Below, one piece after another: positions 17,309 to 25,475 of a stretch of DNA of 64,000 nucleotides. Each line of letters opens with the position of its first letter. Positions within the stretch are counted from its first letter, which is position 1. Below the pieces are notes generated by a model. That model made no database searches. It was given only the letters and a program-made list of their open reading frames with translations, and was not told the DNA's origin. The position numbers were made by a program, and so were the translations under genes. The stretch is from Candidatus Latescibacterota bacterium (GTDB lineage Bacteria; Latescibacterota; UBA2968; UBA8231): positions 62,001-126,000 of the forward strand of contig JAJEGS010000021.1 of NCBI GenBank assembly GCA_022819745.1, given 5' to 3'.

Positions 17309-18403
17309 TCAACGTTTTTCGGGCCGGTTCAACTGCGGCCCCAAACGGATGGAATGGGTTTTGACAAGGCAGTAGATTGGGTCGCCGATGCCGAGTTGCA
17401 TTTCCTCGATGGCTTCTGGGGTCGTCTTGGCGGCCAGCCGACGCCCGACATCCACGTAGATGAGCTGTTTCCCTCCCACATCGGCAATTGCGCTGATGGT
17501 CCCCTGCAATGCATTGCGCACGCTCAGCCCTTCGGGCCGCTGGCGGGCGAGGACGATGTCGTCGGCGCGGATGCCGATGAAGAGGCGGCTGCCGGTGGGT
17601 TGCTCGCAGTAGGGAATTTTGAGTTGCTGACCGTGACACAGGACTTCGCAGACGCCTCGCTCCGCGTCGGTCGCCGCGATTTCCACGTCGAGGACGTTTT
17701 CAAAGCCGTGTTCTTCGACTAGCGGCAGGACTTGGGGATGGGCCGCGATGGTGAAGAAGTCGCCGTGCGCTACTACTTGGCCGCGGTCGAGGACTACTAC
17801 CTGGCTGGTGAGTTCGAGGATTTCGGCGACCGAGTGGCTGACGTAGAGAATGGGGATCTGGAGGGCGTCGCGGACGTGGCACAAGTAGGGGATGATGCGA
17901 TTTTTGAGGCCCTGATCGAGCGAGGCCAGTGGCTCATCCATCAGCAGCAGGCGTGGAGAAGTGAGCAGGGCGCGGCCCAAGGCGACGCGTTGGCGCTCGC
18001 CGCCGGACAGGTGCCCTGGTCGGCGCTTGAGCAGGGAGCCGATTTCGAGCAGATCGACGATCTGGTCTAGGGCAAAGCGGCGTGCCGCTGTCGGTAGCAG
18101 ATTGCGACCATAGCACAGGTTTTCCTCAGTGCTCAGGTGCGGGAAGAGCAAGTCGTCTTGAAATACGTAGCCGATGCGGCGATGCTCGGGCGGCAGGTCA
18201 ATGTGCTGAGCCGAGGAGAAGAGGGTTTGGCCGTCCAAGGATATTTCGCCGGCGTCCGGTCGCACTAGCCCGGCGACCACATTGAGCAGCGAGGTTTTGC
18301 CCGCGCCCGACGGCCCGTAGATGGCGGTGACGGCGTGGTGGCACTCGATATCTACGTCGAGGGTGAAGGGGCCTAGTTGGCGTTGGGTGCGGAGGCGGAG
18401 CAT
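17309..18403 (-). CDS. modC: Molybdate ABC transporter ATP-binding protein
   Basis: The 364-residue ATPase has Walker A GPSGAGKT (30-37), Q-loop FQDD (81-84), signature LSGGERQR (132-139) and Walker B LLLMDEP (152-158). A C-terminal molybdate-binding (MOP/TOBE) domain (about 290-355, with SVRNALQGTISAI and VDVGRRLAAKTTPEAIEEM) identifies it as ModC rather than another importer ATPase. It starts at 18403, two bases after the modB stop. It powers molybdate uptake for molybdenum-cofactor enzymes, none of which are in the window. Confidence 0.93.
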   Translation of the reverse strand: MLRLRTQRQLGPFTLDVDIECHHAVTAIYGPSGAGKTSLLNVVAGLVRPDAGEISLDGQTLFSSAQHIDLPPEHRRIGYVFQDDLLFPHLSTEENLCYGRNLLPTAARRFALDQIVDLLEIGSLLKRRPGHLSGGERQRVALGRALLTSPRLLLMDEPLASLDQGLKNRIIPYLCHVRDALQIPILYVSHSVAEILELTSQVVVLDRGQVVAHGDFFTIAAHPQVLPLVEEHGFENVLDVEIAATDAERGVCEVLCHGQQLKIPYCEQPTGSRLFIGIRADDIVLARQRPEGLSVRNALQGTISAIADVGGKQLIYVDVGRRLAAKTTPEAIEEMQLGIGDPIYCLVKTHSIRLGPQLNRPEKR

Positions 18404-18405
18404 TG

Positions 18406-19080
18406 CTAAGTCGAGCGCAGGCGACGGGCGGACCACTCGCTGGCCACGAGGGCCAACAGCGAAAGCGCGACCGAGACCACGATTAGTCCGACGACGCGGC
18501 TTTCCCCGTCTGGTTGGTTGAGATACGTGTAAATGGCCGAAGGAATGGTGCGGGTCTGTCCGGCAATGTTGGCGGCAAAAATAATGGTCGCGCCGAATTC
18601 GCCCAAGGAGCGGGCAAAGCTCAACAGCGAGCCGACCAGCAGGCCGGGAGCGGCGAGGCGCAAGGTCACAGTCAGAAAGACGCGCACTGGACCAGCGCCG
18701 AGGGTGCGGGCGACGCGTTCTAGGCGCGGGTCCACGCTCTCAATCCCGAGGCGCACGGAGCGCAGCATCAGGGGAAAACCGACTACGGCCGAGGCCAGGA
18801 CCGCGCCCTTCCAGTCGAAGGCCAACTGGAGGTCGAAGGCTGCGAGCACCGGGCCGAACAGACCGCGGCGGCCAAAGAGCAACAGGAGCAGATAGCCGGT
18901 GACCACCGGCGGCAGGACCAGCGGCAGGTGACAGAGGCCGTCGAGCGCGATCTTGAGCGGAAACTCCCGCCGGGCCAGCAGCCACCCCAGCAACACGGCC
19001 GGCAACAGGCTCAGCAGCACGCAGCAAAAGGCCACGCGCAGCGAGAGCAAAAGGACCTGCACTTCCTCAGCGCTGAACAC
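18406..19080 (-). CDS. modB: Molybdate ABC transporter permease
   Basis: A 224-residue inner-membrane permease with about five membrane segments. The cytoplasmic coupling loop reads ARTLGAGPVRVFLTVTLRLA, the EAA-type motif. LPLVLPPVVTGYLLL and FARSLGEFGATIIFAANI are characteristic of ModB. It begins with GTG at 19080, overlapping the end of modA by 14 bases, and ends two bases before modC, so the three genes form one operon with coupled translation. Confidence 0.93.
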   Translation of the reverse strand: MFSAEEVQVLLLSLRVAFCCVLLSLLPAVLLGWLLARREFPLKIALDGLCHLPLVLPPVVTGYLLLLLFGRRGLFGPVLAAFDLQLAFDWKGAVLASAVVGFPLMLRSVRLGIESVDPRLERVARTLGAGPVRVFLTVTLRLAAPGLLVGSLLSFARSLGEFGATIIFAANIAGQTRTIPSAIYTYLNQPDGESRVVGLIVVSVALSLLALVASEWSARRLRST

Positions 19081-19816
19081 GTTGGTCGCCCAAAAAGGTA
19101 AAGCCGTGTTTGCGGAAGATGCTGGCGGCCGTATCTGAGCTAAAAAACGCCAGCAGGTCGCGGACCTGAGTGCTGGCGCGGTCCTTGACGATGGCCGCTG
19201 GATAGACGATGGGGCGGTGCAGTGAGTCCGGCACGGTCGCTAGGGTTGTTACGCGGTCGCTTTGGGCCGCATCGGTAGCGTACACTAAACCAGCGGCGCA
19301 CTCTCCGCGCTCGACGTACACCAAGGCGGCGCGGACGTCGGGCGCGGGTGCGATGCGGGTTTTGAGCGCCGGCCACCAGCCCAACGCCTCTAGGGCTTGG
19401 CGGGCGTACTGGCCGGCCGGGACATGATCGGGGTCGCCGAGGGCCAAGCGGCCAGCGAAAGCACCGGCAAAGTCGAAGTTCCCTGCAAAGCGGACGGAGA
19501 AAGGCTCTTCCCTAGGTGCAATGATCACGAGGGCGTTGCCGAGGAGATTGACGCGGGTGTCTTGCTCAATGTGCTGGTGCGCTTGGAGATAGTCCATCCA
19601 CTCGGCGTTGGCGGAAAAGTAAATGTCGGCTGGCGCACCGGCGGCGATCTGTTTGGCTAAGGTCGAAGAACTGGCAACGGACAGGCACATTCCCTCGTAG
19701 TGGGTGGCCAACTCTGAGAGTGCAGAGTTTAAGCTGGCGGCGGCGAACACGCTTTGGGCCGCTACTAGCGCAGGGTAGAGCAAGAGCAGTAGGATGCTAA
19801 GTGTGCGCAGGGTCAT
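19067..19816 (-). CDS. modA: Molybdate ABC transporter substrate-binding protein
   Basis: A 249-residue periplasmic binding protein with a signal peptide (MTLRTLSILLLLLYPALVAA). The mature part has VFAAASLNSALSEL, the oxyanion-binding ASL segment, SSSTLAKQIAAGAPADIYFSAN, and a Tyr/Val-rich VYATDAAQ region, all typical of ModA. It captures molybdate or tungstate for ModBC. The start overlaps the end of the helicase gene by 20 bases and lacks a strong Shine-Dalgarno, suggesting coupling to the helicase gene. Confidence 0.93.
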   Translation of the reverse strand: MTLRTLSILLLLLYPALVAAQSVFAAASLNSALSELATHYEGMCLSVASSSTLAKQIAAGAPADIYFSANAEWMDYLQAHQHIEQDTRVNLLGNALVIIAPREEPFSVRFAGNFDFAGAFAGRLALGDPDHVPAGQYARQALEALGWWPALKTRIAPAPDVRAALVYVERGECAAGLVYATDAAQSDRVTTLATVPDSLHRPIVYPAAIVKDRASTQVRDLLAFFSSDTAASIFRKHGFTFLGDQRVQR

Positions 19817-22172
19817 GGTGCCAAAACTCGGCTAGTGCTTGGGCGATATGGGCGGGGTTGCGGACGGAATGCACTGGGTGCCAAGAAGCGGGAAAGAGCT
19901 GGCGGTAGCGGCTTTGTGCAAAGCGGCGATCGACGAGGAGGATAGCGCCTCGGTCGCTCGCAGTGCGGATGACGCGGCCGGCGGCCTGCAACACGCGGTT
20001 CATGCCCGGATAAACGTAAGCATACGCAAAGCCGGGGATCTCGCGCTCGTCGAAATAGTGGCGGATCAGGTCGCGTTCCAAGCACAGTTGCGGCAGGCCA
20101 ACGCCGACGACTGCTGCACCGACCAAGCGCTCGCCGACTAGATCGATTGCCTCGCCGAAGACGCCGCCCATCACGGCGAAGCCCACTGTGTACTGCTCGG
20201 GCTGCAATGGTTCCGCGTCGAAGGCGGAGAGAAACGCCTCGCGCTGGCGGTCGGACATGCCGCTTTCTTGGACGAGCAGGTCGATGTCCGGGTGTGCCTC
20301 GGCAAAGCGCGTCGCCACCTCCTCCATGTATTTGTACGAAGGGAAAAAGGCGAGGTAGTTGCCCACGCGCTGGCTGACGAGGGCGGCGATGGACTCGGCG
20401 ATATCGTCGTAGCTCTCGCCGCGCTTTTTGTACGTGGTCTCAATGTGGTCGGCCAGCAGCAGGCGCAGGTGTTCGGGCGGGAAGGGCGAACCAAGGCTCA
20501 ACAAGGTATCCCCCTCCTCGCCGCCGAGCAGGTCGCGGAAGTACGCCAGCGGCGAGAGCGTGGCCGAAAAAAATACAGCCGCGCAGCCGCGCTCTAGGGC
20601 TTGGCGGATATTGTGCGCTGGATCGAGACAGAACAGCCGGAAGCGAATATCCCGCCCCTGTTTTTCGGTGTATGTGGTGTAGTGTTCGTCGAACAGTTCG
20701 CCGATGCGCTCAAAGCCCAGCACCCGGAAGTAGCATTCGATCAATTCGTCCCAAAAGGGCAAGGCCGCGCCTTGCTCTAGGACCTTCTCGGCGGCGCGGA
20801 GGACATTGTGAACCAGCGCCATTAAATCCGTTGATAGCTGCGGGCTAATCCAGCACTCGCCGTCGCCTTCTTGCTCAACCTTTTTGCCGAGCTTGGCAAA
20901 GTAGCGGTTGAGGGCGTCGAGCTGTTTGCTCAAGTCGGGATGCGTCTTGCCGACTAAGCGCTTGAGCCCAGAGATCTCGGATTTGCACAGATCGGCTGAA
21001 AACATCTCGCGTGCCCGATCGACGAGATTGTGCGCCTCGTCAATCAGGAAGGCGTATTGCCCTCTGGTGTCTTGGAAGAAGCGCTTGAGGAAAGCGCGTG
21101 GATCAAAGACGTAGTTGTAATCGCAGATGATGACGTCGGACCACAGAGCGAGATCGAGCGAAAATTCAAAGGGACAGACGGTGTGCTTTTGTGCGCATTC
21201 TTCGATGAGGGTCCGAGTGAAGGCGTCGTGGGTAAAGATGTCTTCGAGTGCGTCGTTGATGCGGTCGTAGTAGCCACGGGCGAACTCGCATTGCTCGGGG
21301 TCGCAGGTGCTGCCGCCATTGGGTTTGAAGCAGATCTTGTCGCGCGCCGTCAGCGTCAGGCTCTTGATGCGTGCGTCCCCGCCGCACAGGTCGTCGATGG
21401 CCTTTTCGGCGATCCTGCGTCCGCTGGTTTTGGCCGTCAGGTAGAAGATTTTTTCAGTATGACCCAAGCCGAGGGCCTTGGCGGCGGGAAACAGAGTCGA
21501 GATGGTTTTGCCGATGCCGGTGGGTGCTTGGGCGAAGGCGCGACCGCGGCCGTCGATGGTGCGGTAGGTGGCTACGGCGAGGTCGCGTTGGCCGGGCCGG
21601 TACTCGGCGAAGGGGAATTTGAGCGCCTCTAGCGAAAGGTCGCGCTCGGCGCACCACTGTTGGTAGATGCGCGCCCAGTGCAGGTAGCGCTCGATGAGAT
21701 CAGCGCAAAACGCCGCTAGTTCGTCGAGCGCAAAGGTGCGGCGGTCCTCGCGGTGCTCGTAGGTTTCTAATTGAAGATAGGTTAGCTGGATGTCGATGGA
21801 GTCGAGGCCACTTTGCTCGGCGACCATAAAGGCGTAGAGCTTGGCCTGTGCCCAATGCGCTGGGTTTTCAGCGATCTCGTCGAGGTCGGCCTCGGTAGTT
21901 TTTATTTCCTCGACGAGTACGGCGTCGTCTTCGACGAGCAAGCCGTCGATGCGGCCGCTTATTTCGAGGGCGATTTCGTCGGTTTCGACTAAGTAGGAGA
22001 TGGGCACTTCCGCCTGATAGTCGGCGGGGCGGGCGCGCTGGATCTTCTGGTGGCCGCGAGTGCCTTCCACTAGGCGGTCGGGACGGGAAAAGCCGCCGGA
22101 AACTAGGTCGCCGGAGCGCAGCACGAAGCCGACGAGTTCGCGAACCGAGGTTTTGAGCAGGCGTGGGGGCAT
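19797..22172 (-). CDS. RecB-like nuclease fused to Rad3/XPD (DinG-type) helicase
   Basis: A 791-residue fusion. The N-terminal part (about 50-185) has a PD-(D/E)xK nuclease core: Asp76 in GRIDGLLV and Glu89-Ile-Lys91 in VLVEEIKTT, as in RecB/Cas4-like nucleases. The helicase part has Walker A APTGIGKT (216-223), four cysteines suited to an XPD-type Fe-S cluster (Cys281, Cys290, Cys295, Cys333), DEAH box LIDEAHN (376-382) and late motifs such as AAGRVIRT. It probably unwinds DNA 5' to 3' and may cut it, in repair or processing of branched DNA. It leads the modABC unit with an overlap, which is not an obvious functional pairing. Confidence 0.88.
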   Translation of the reverse strand: MPPRLLKTSVRELVGFVLRSGDLVSGGFSRPDRLVEGTRGHQKIQRARPADYQAEVPISYLVETDEIALEISGRIDGLLVEDDAVLVEEIKTTEADLDEIAENPAHWAQAKLYAFMVAEQSGLDSIDIQLTYLQLETYEHREDRRTFALDELAAFCADLIERYLHWARIYQQWCAERDLSLEALKFPFAEYRPGQRDLAVATYRTIDGRGRAFAQAPTGIGKTISTLFPAAKALGLGHTEKIFYLTAKTSGRRIAEKAIDDLCGGDARIKSLTLTARDKICFKPNGGSTCDPEQCEFARGYYDRINDALEDIFTHDAFTRTLIEECAQKHTVCPFEFSLDLALWSDVIICDYNYVFDPRAFLKRFFQDTRGQYAFLIDEAHNLVDRAREMFSADLCKSEISGLKRLVGKTHPDLSKQLDALNRYFAKLGKKVEQEGDGECWISPQLSTDLMALVHNVLRAAEKVLEQGAALPFWDELIECYFRVLGFERIGELFDEHYTTYTEKQGRDIRFRLFCLDPAHNIRQALERGCAAVFFSATLSPLAYFRDLLGGEEGDTLLSLGSPFPPEHLRLLLADHIETTYKKRGESYDDIAESIAALVSQRVGNYLAFFPSYKYMEEVATRFAEAHPDIDLLVQESGMSDRQREAFLSAFDAEPLQPEQYTVGFAVMGGVFGEAIDLVGERLVGAAVVGVGLPQLCLERDLIRHYFDEREIPGFAYAYVYPGMNRVLQAAGRVIRTASDRGAILLVDRRFAQSRYRQLFPASWHPVHSVRNPAHIAQALAEFWHHDPAHT

Positions 22173-22183
22173 GGTGTTATAAT
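22153..22183 (+). promoter_or_regulatory. Possible promoter for methylthioadenosine phosphorylase
   Basis: A perfect TATAAT lies at 22178-22183, 40 bases before the ATG. The best upstream match is TTGAGC at 22153-22158 with a 19-base spacer, which is long. The -10 box lies in the short gap between the divergent helicase start (22172) and this gene. Confidence 0.45.
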
Positions 22184-22223
22184 ATAGGGTCGCTATCAGG
22201 CACTTGCATTCTCACAGGAGACG

Positions 22224-23099
22224 ATGATGAGTCAATCCGTAGTTTTAGGCGTCATTGGTGGGTCGGGGTTGTACCACATAGAAGGAGTCGAAACGGTCGC
22301 CGAGCACCGGCTAGATACGCCTTTTGGCGCGCCTTCGGACGCCATTGTCGAGACGCGCATCGGCGGGCGCACAGTCCACTTCCTGCCGCGACATGGCCGG
22401 GGGCATCGGCTGCTGCCGAGCGAAGTCCCCTCGCGCGCCAATATCCACGCGCTCAAGCAACTAGGTGTGAACCACGTCTTGGCCATCAGCGCTTGCGGCA
22501 TCATGCAGGAAGAGATTCGGCCTGGGGACATGATTGTGCCCGACCAGATTTTTGACCGCACGCGCGGACAACGCCCATCGACGTTTTTCGGCGATGGGAT
22601 CGTCGGACACGTGATGTTTGCCGACCCTTTCTGCGAGACGTTGCGGGGCGAGGTCATCGCGGCGGCACAGGCGGCAGGTGCCAACGTCCACGCGGGCGGC
22701 ACGTACCTCTGCATGGAGGGGCCGGCCTTTTCCACTCGCGCTGAGTCGCATTTCTACCGCAACGCTGTGGGTGCGGCTGTGATCGGCATGACCGCTCTAC
22801 CCGAGGCCAAGCTGGCGCGCGAGGCGGAGATGTGTTACGCACTGCTGGCGACGGGTACGGACTACGACTGCTGGCACGAGGAGGAAGAAGACGTGAGCAT
22901 TGAGCAAGTGCTAGCGGTGCTGCGGGCTAACAGCGCCTTAGCCGTGCAGATCGTCGCCGAGGTAGCCACGCGCCTGCCAGCCGAATCCGCTTGTCCTTGT
23001 TTGCGTGCTGCCGAAAGCGCCATCATCACCGACCCAGCGGTGATTCCCTTAGAGGCGAAGGAGCGGCTCCGGGTGCTCTACGGGAAGTATTGGGATTAA
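22224..23099 (+). CDS. mtnP: S-methyl-5'-thioadenosine phosphorylase
   Basis: The 291-residue protein has the MTAP/PNP fold. Motifs include GVIGGSGLY (9-17) with the phosphate-binding Ser14, RHGRGHRLLPSEV with RANIHALK for phosphate and purine contacts, MEGPAFSTRAES for the nucleoside, and TDYDCWHEEEEDVS. The last is typical of MTAP rather than guanosine/inosine phosphorylase. It cleaves methylthioadenosine from polyamine synthesis to adenine and methylthioribose-1-phosphate. AGGAGACG precedes ATGATG; either codon could be the start. No other methionine-salvage gene is next to it. Confidence 0.93.
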   Translation: MMSQSVVLGVIGGSGLYHIEGVETVAEHRLDTPFGAPSDAIVETRIGGRTVHFLPRHGRGHRLLPSEVPSRANIHALKQLGVNHVLAISACGIMQEEIRPGDMIVPDQIFDRTRGQRPSTFFGDGIVGHVMFADPFCETLRGEVIAAAQAAGANVHAGGTYLCMEGPAFSTRAESHFYRNAVGAAVIGMTALPEAKLAREAEMCYALLATGTDYDCWHEEEEDVSIEQVLAVLRANSALAVQIVAEVATRLPAESACPCLRAAESAIITDPAVIPLEAKERLRVLYGKYWD

Positions 23100-23147
23100 G
23101 CGGCGAAAGGACGAATGGCATGGCCGGTGAGTCTTGGGGTAGAACGA

Positions 23148-23180
23148 ACATTGGGCAGAGAGTTTCTCTCTGCCCAATGT
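23148..23180. terminator. Perfect 15 bp stem hairpin after secreted-protein copy 1
   Basis: Arms ACATTGGGCAGAGAG (23148-23162) and its exact complement (23166-23180) enclose a TTT loop. It lies 29 bases after the stop of the minus-strand gene at 23210 and also follows the MTAP gene stop by 48 bases, so it could serve both convergent genes. No T-tract follows on either strand, so intrinsic termination is not certain. An almost identical hairpin follows copy 2. Confidence 0.6.
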
Positions 23181-23209
23181 CCAATGAAAAAATCAGATGT
23201 AAAAGATGC

Positions 23210-24166
23210 TCAGCGCAACTGATTGTTCAGATGGCTTTTGATCCGGCCCCAGGAGGAGCTCTCCACTGCGGTTGCTCCTGAGCCCCCGGCATTGGGGCAG
23301 TTTTCGCATTCCAGTAGAATCCAGTCGGGAAACCCATCTCCCTGTGTGTCATAGGTGAGCGGGTTTTCAGCTCCGGTAAATCTATCCTTCAGCCACATAT
23401 CGTGCTGATACAAGCTGCCGTCGCTATCGACGAGCCTCGGCCCAATGTGGGTAACCTGACCAGCCTCATACACATGCCTTACGCTCTCCCCCTCGCTCAG
23501 GCCAACGGCGTCGTAGGTTTTGAGCCGGGCTTCCCAGGTGACCTCTACATCCAGAGTGCCGTGCTGGGCATCCGGCGGGGTAATCGTCCAGGCAAGTTCC
23601 CATATATCCGTGGTGTTGCCAAAAAGGTCTACATCCTGATTCCAGCTCAAGTTCTCGTCGCCGAGCACCTCAATCTGGCTGTTGAAGGCCGCTACTCCAT
23701 CCGGACCCGGCAATATGCGCATATGATAGCGCTGGTGGTTGCTCGCCTCGTCGAGGTTGGCCCCCAAGCCGGGGCCGCCCGAGTGGTCGTTGTCGAGGTT
23801 GAACTGGGTGAAATCATCGTGCCACATGCGTTTCAAGTCGGGCTCCTGCCGCCGCAGGGAGTCGTCTTGAATCCGGAAAAAGAAGTAGAGCCGGTTGTCT
23901 GGCGAACGAGAATAGGCCAGCCGGAGAGTGGCAGCGTAATCGGATGGATCAAGGACGTTGTCATTTCTCTCGTGAAAATCCAAAGCGCTGTCCAAGGCGA
24001 GATCGTTGTCGAACCAGCCCCAGTCGCTGTCATCTCCGTCTATGGTCATGGCGTCAGGATCGGGCACTTCTTGCAGGAAAAACTCCAAGCCCGTGTGTGC
24101 CAAAGCCGGCCCGCTAAAGGCCAAAGCCAACGCGCATGCCAAAGGCAAAATTGCGAATCTTGTCAT
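23210..24166 (-). CDS. Secreted CBM9-like/DOMON-type protein, copy 1
   Basis: The 318-residue protein has a signal peptide ending ...FSGPALA followed by HTGLEFFLQEVPDPDAM. The body has the pattern of a carbohydrate-binding module 9 or DOMON-like beta-sandwich: IDGDDSDWGW, RLAYSRSPDNRLYFFFRIQDD, and WELAWTITPPDAQ. The C-terminus holds a CENC pair and ends AVESSSWGRIKSHLNNQLR, a short conserved-looking tail that could be an anchoring or sorting tag. It probably binds a glycan or haem-like ligand outside the cell; no catalytic residues are apparent. It is a tandem paralogue of 24472-25428 with identical length and long stretches of DNA identity. Confidence 0.7.
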   Translation of the reverse strand: MTRFAILPLACALALAFSGPALAHTGLEFFLQEVPDPDAMTIDGDDSDWGWFDNDLALDSALDFHERNDNVLDPSDYAATLRLAYSRSPDNRLYFFFRIQDDSLRRQEPDLKRMWHDDFTQFNLDNDHSGGPGLGANLDEASNHQRYHMRILPGPDGVAAFNSQIEVLGDENLSWNQDVDLFGNTTDIWELAWTITPPDAQHGTLDVEVTWEARLKTYDAVGLSEGESVRHVYEAGQVTHIGPRLVDSDGSLYQHDMWLKDRFTGAENPLTYDTQGDGFPDWILLECENCPNAGGSGATAVESSSWGRIKSHLNNQLR

Positions 24167-24396
24167 GCTTGAACTCCTCTCCTATGGATAGTTTCCCAGT
24201 CTGCACATATGGCCGACATGGGCTTGGGCTGGATCGCCCAAGGTGGGTTTACTGTACATGGACCTTTCTTTTCCAATGAAACCAACGGGACAGAATTGAA
24301 TATATAAGTTAGTTGAGTTTAGAGAAAGAAGTCAAGAATTTTTCGGAGAAGTACCCTCATCAAACGCCGATTTATGAGCCTCTTAAGCGCAGAACC

Positions 24397-24431
24397 AACA
24401 TTGGGCAGAGATATACTCTCTGCCCAATGTT
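24397..24431. terminator. Perfect 15 bp stem hairpin after secreted-protein copy 2
   Basis: Arms AACATTGGGCAGAGA (24397-24411) and its exact complement (24417-24431) enclose a TATAC loop. It lies 40 bases after the minus-strand stop at 24472. The stem is the same as at 23148-23180 apart from the ends and loop, so it was duplicated with the gene. There is no T-tract. Confidence 0.6.
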
Positions 24432-24471
24432 CGACGATTAGCGTCAGAATGAAAAATCAACTAAAAAATAC

Positions 24472-25428
24472 TTAGCGCAACTGATTGCTCAGATGATTTT
24501 TTATCCGGCCCCAAGAGGAACTCTCCACTGCGGTTGCTCCCGATCCCCCGGCATTGGGGCAGTCTTCGCATCCTATCAAAAACCAGTCGGGAAACTGATC
24601 CCCCTCTGTGCCATATTGGGCCGGGTTTTGAGTTCCAGTAAATCTATCCTGCAGATAAAAATCGTACTGAAACAGGCTGCCGTCGTTATCGGTGAGTCGC
24701 GGCCCGAGGTGGGTGACCTGACCATCCTCATACACGTGCCTGACGCTCTCCGCCTCGCTCAGGCCAACGGCGTCATAGGTTTTGAACCGAGCTTCCCAAG
24801 TGACCTCTATATCCAGAGTGCCGTGCTGGGCATCCGGCGGGGTAACCGTCCAGGCAAGATCCCATATGTCCGTGGCGTTGCCAAAAAGGTCTACATCCTG
24901 AGTCCAGCTCAACTTCTCGTCGCCGAGTACCTCGATCTGGCTGTTGAAGGCCGCTACTCCATCCGGACCCGGCAATATGCGCAGATGATAGCGCTGGTGG
25001 TTGCTCGCCTCGTCGAGGTTGGCCCCTAGGCCGGGACCGCCCGAGTGGTCGTTGTCGAGGTTGAACTGGGTGAAATCATCGTGCCACATGCGTTTCAAGT
25101 CGGGCTCCTGCCGCCGCAGGGAGTCGTCTTGAATCCGGAGAAAGAAGTAGAGCCGGTTGTCTGGCGGACGAGAATAGGCTATCCGCCAAGTGGCAGAATA
25201 ATCCTCTGGGTCAGCAACTTCGCCTGATGTCACGTAAAAATCCAAATTGCTGTCCAAGGCGAGATCGTTGTCGAACCAGCCCCAGTCGCTGTCGTCTCCG
25301 TCCATGGTCATGGCGTCAGGATCGGGCACTTCTTGCAGGAAAAACTCCAAGCCCGTGTGTGCCAAAGCCGGCCCGCTAAGAGCCAGAGCCAACGCACACG
25401 GCAAAAGCAAAAGAGTAAATTTTTTCAT
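24472..25428 (-). CDS. Secreted CBM9-like/DOMON-type protein, copy 2
   Basis: A 318-residue paralogue of the gene at 23210-24166. It keeps the mature N-terminus HTGLEFFLQEVPDPDAM, the central sandwich and the tail AVESSSWGRIKNHLSNQLR. It differs in the signal peptide (MKKFTLLLLPCALALALSG) and around residues 60-85 (SNLDFYVTSGEVADPEDY instead of SALDFHERNDNVLDPSDY). The ATG at 25428 has a strong AGGAGGAGG six bases upstream. An IS1-family element is inserted 15 bases upstream of the ATG, just beyond the Shine-Dalgarno, so the original promoter now lies 1.2 kb away. The CDS itself is intact. Confidence 0.7.
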   Translation of the reverse strand: MKKFTLLLLPCALALALSGPALAHTGLEFFLQEVPDPDAMTMDGDDSDWGWFDNDLALDSNLDFYVTSGEVADPEDYSATWRIAYSRPPDNRLYFFLRIQDDSLRRQEPDLKRMWHDDFTQFNLDNDHSGGPGLGANLDEASNHQRYHLRILPGPDGVAAFNSQIEVLGDEKLSWTQDVDLFGNATDIWDLAWTVTPPDAQHGTLDIEVTWEARFKTYDAVGLSEAESVRHVYEDGQVTHLGPRLTDNDGSLFQYDFYLQDRFTGTQNPAQYGTEGDQFPDWFLIGCEDCPNAGGSGATAVESSSWGRIKNHLSNQLR

Positions 25429-25443
25429 TTTAGACCTCCTCCT

Positions 25444-25475
25444 TAATAGAGGGTCGTAAGGTGAGATTATCTCAG
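25444..25475. repeat. Left target duplication (25444-25451) and left IS inverted repeat (25452-25475)
   Basis: TAATAGAG is the 8 bp target duplication. The 24 bp end begins GGTCGTA and ends TGAGATTATCTCAG, matching the right end with two or three differences in the middle. Confidence 0.88.

Noticed and set aside
22224..23099. Purine nucleoside phosphorylase instead of MTAP
   Set aside because: The motif TDYDCWHEEEEDVS and the MEGPAFSTRAES form match methylthioadenosine phosphorylases more closely than guanosine/inosine phosphorylases.
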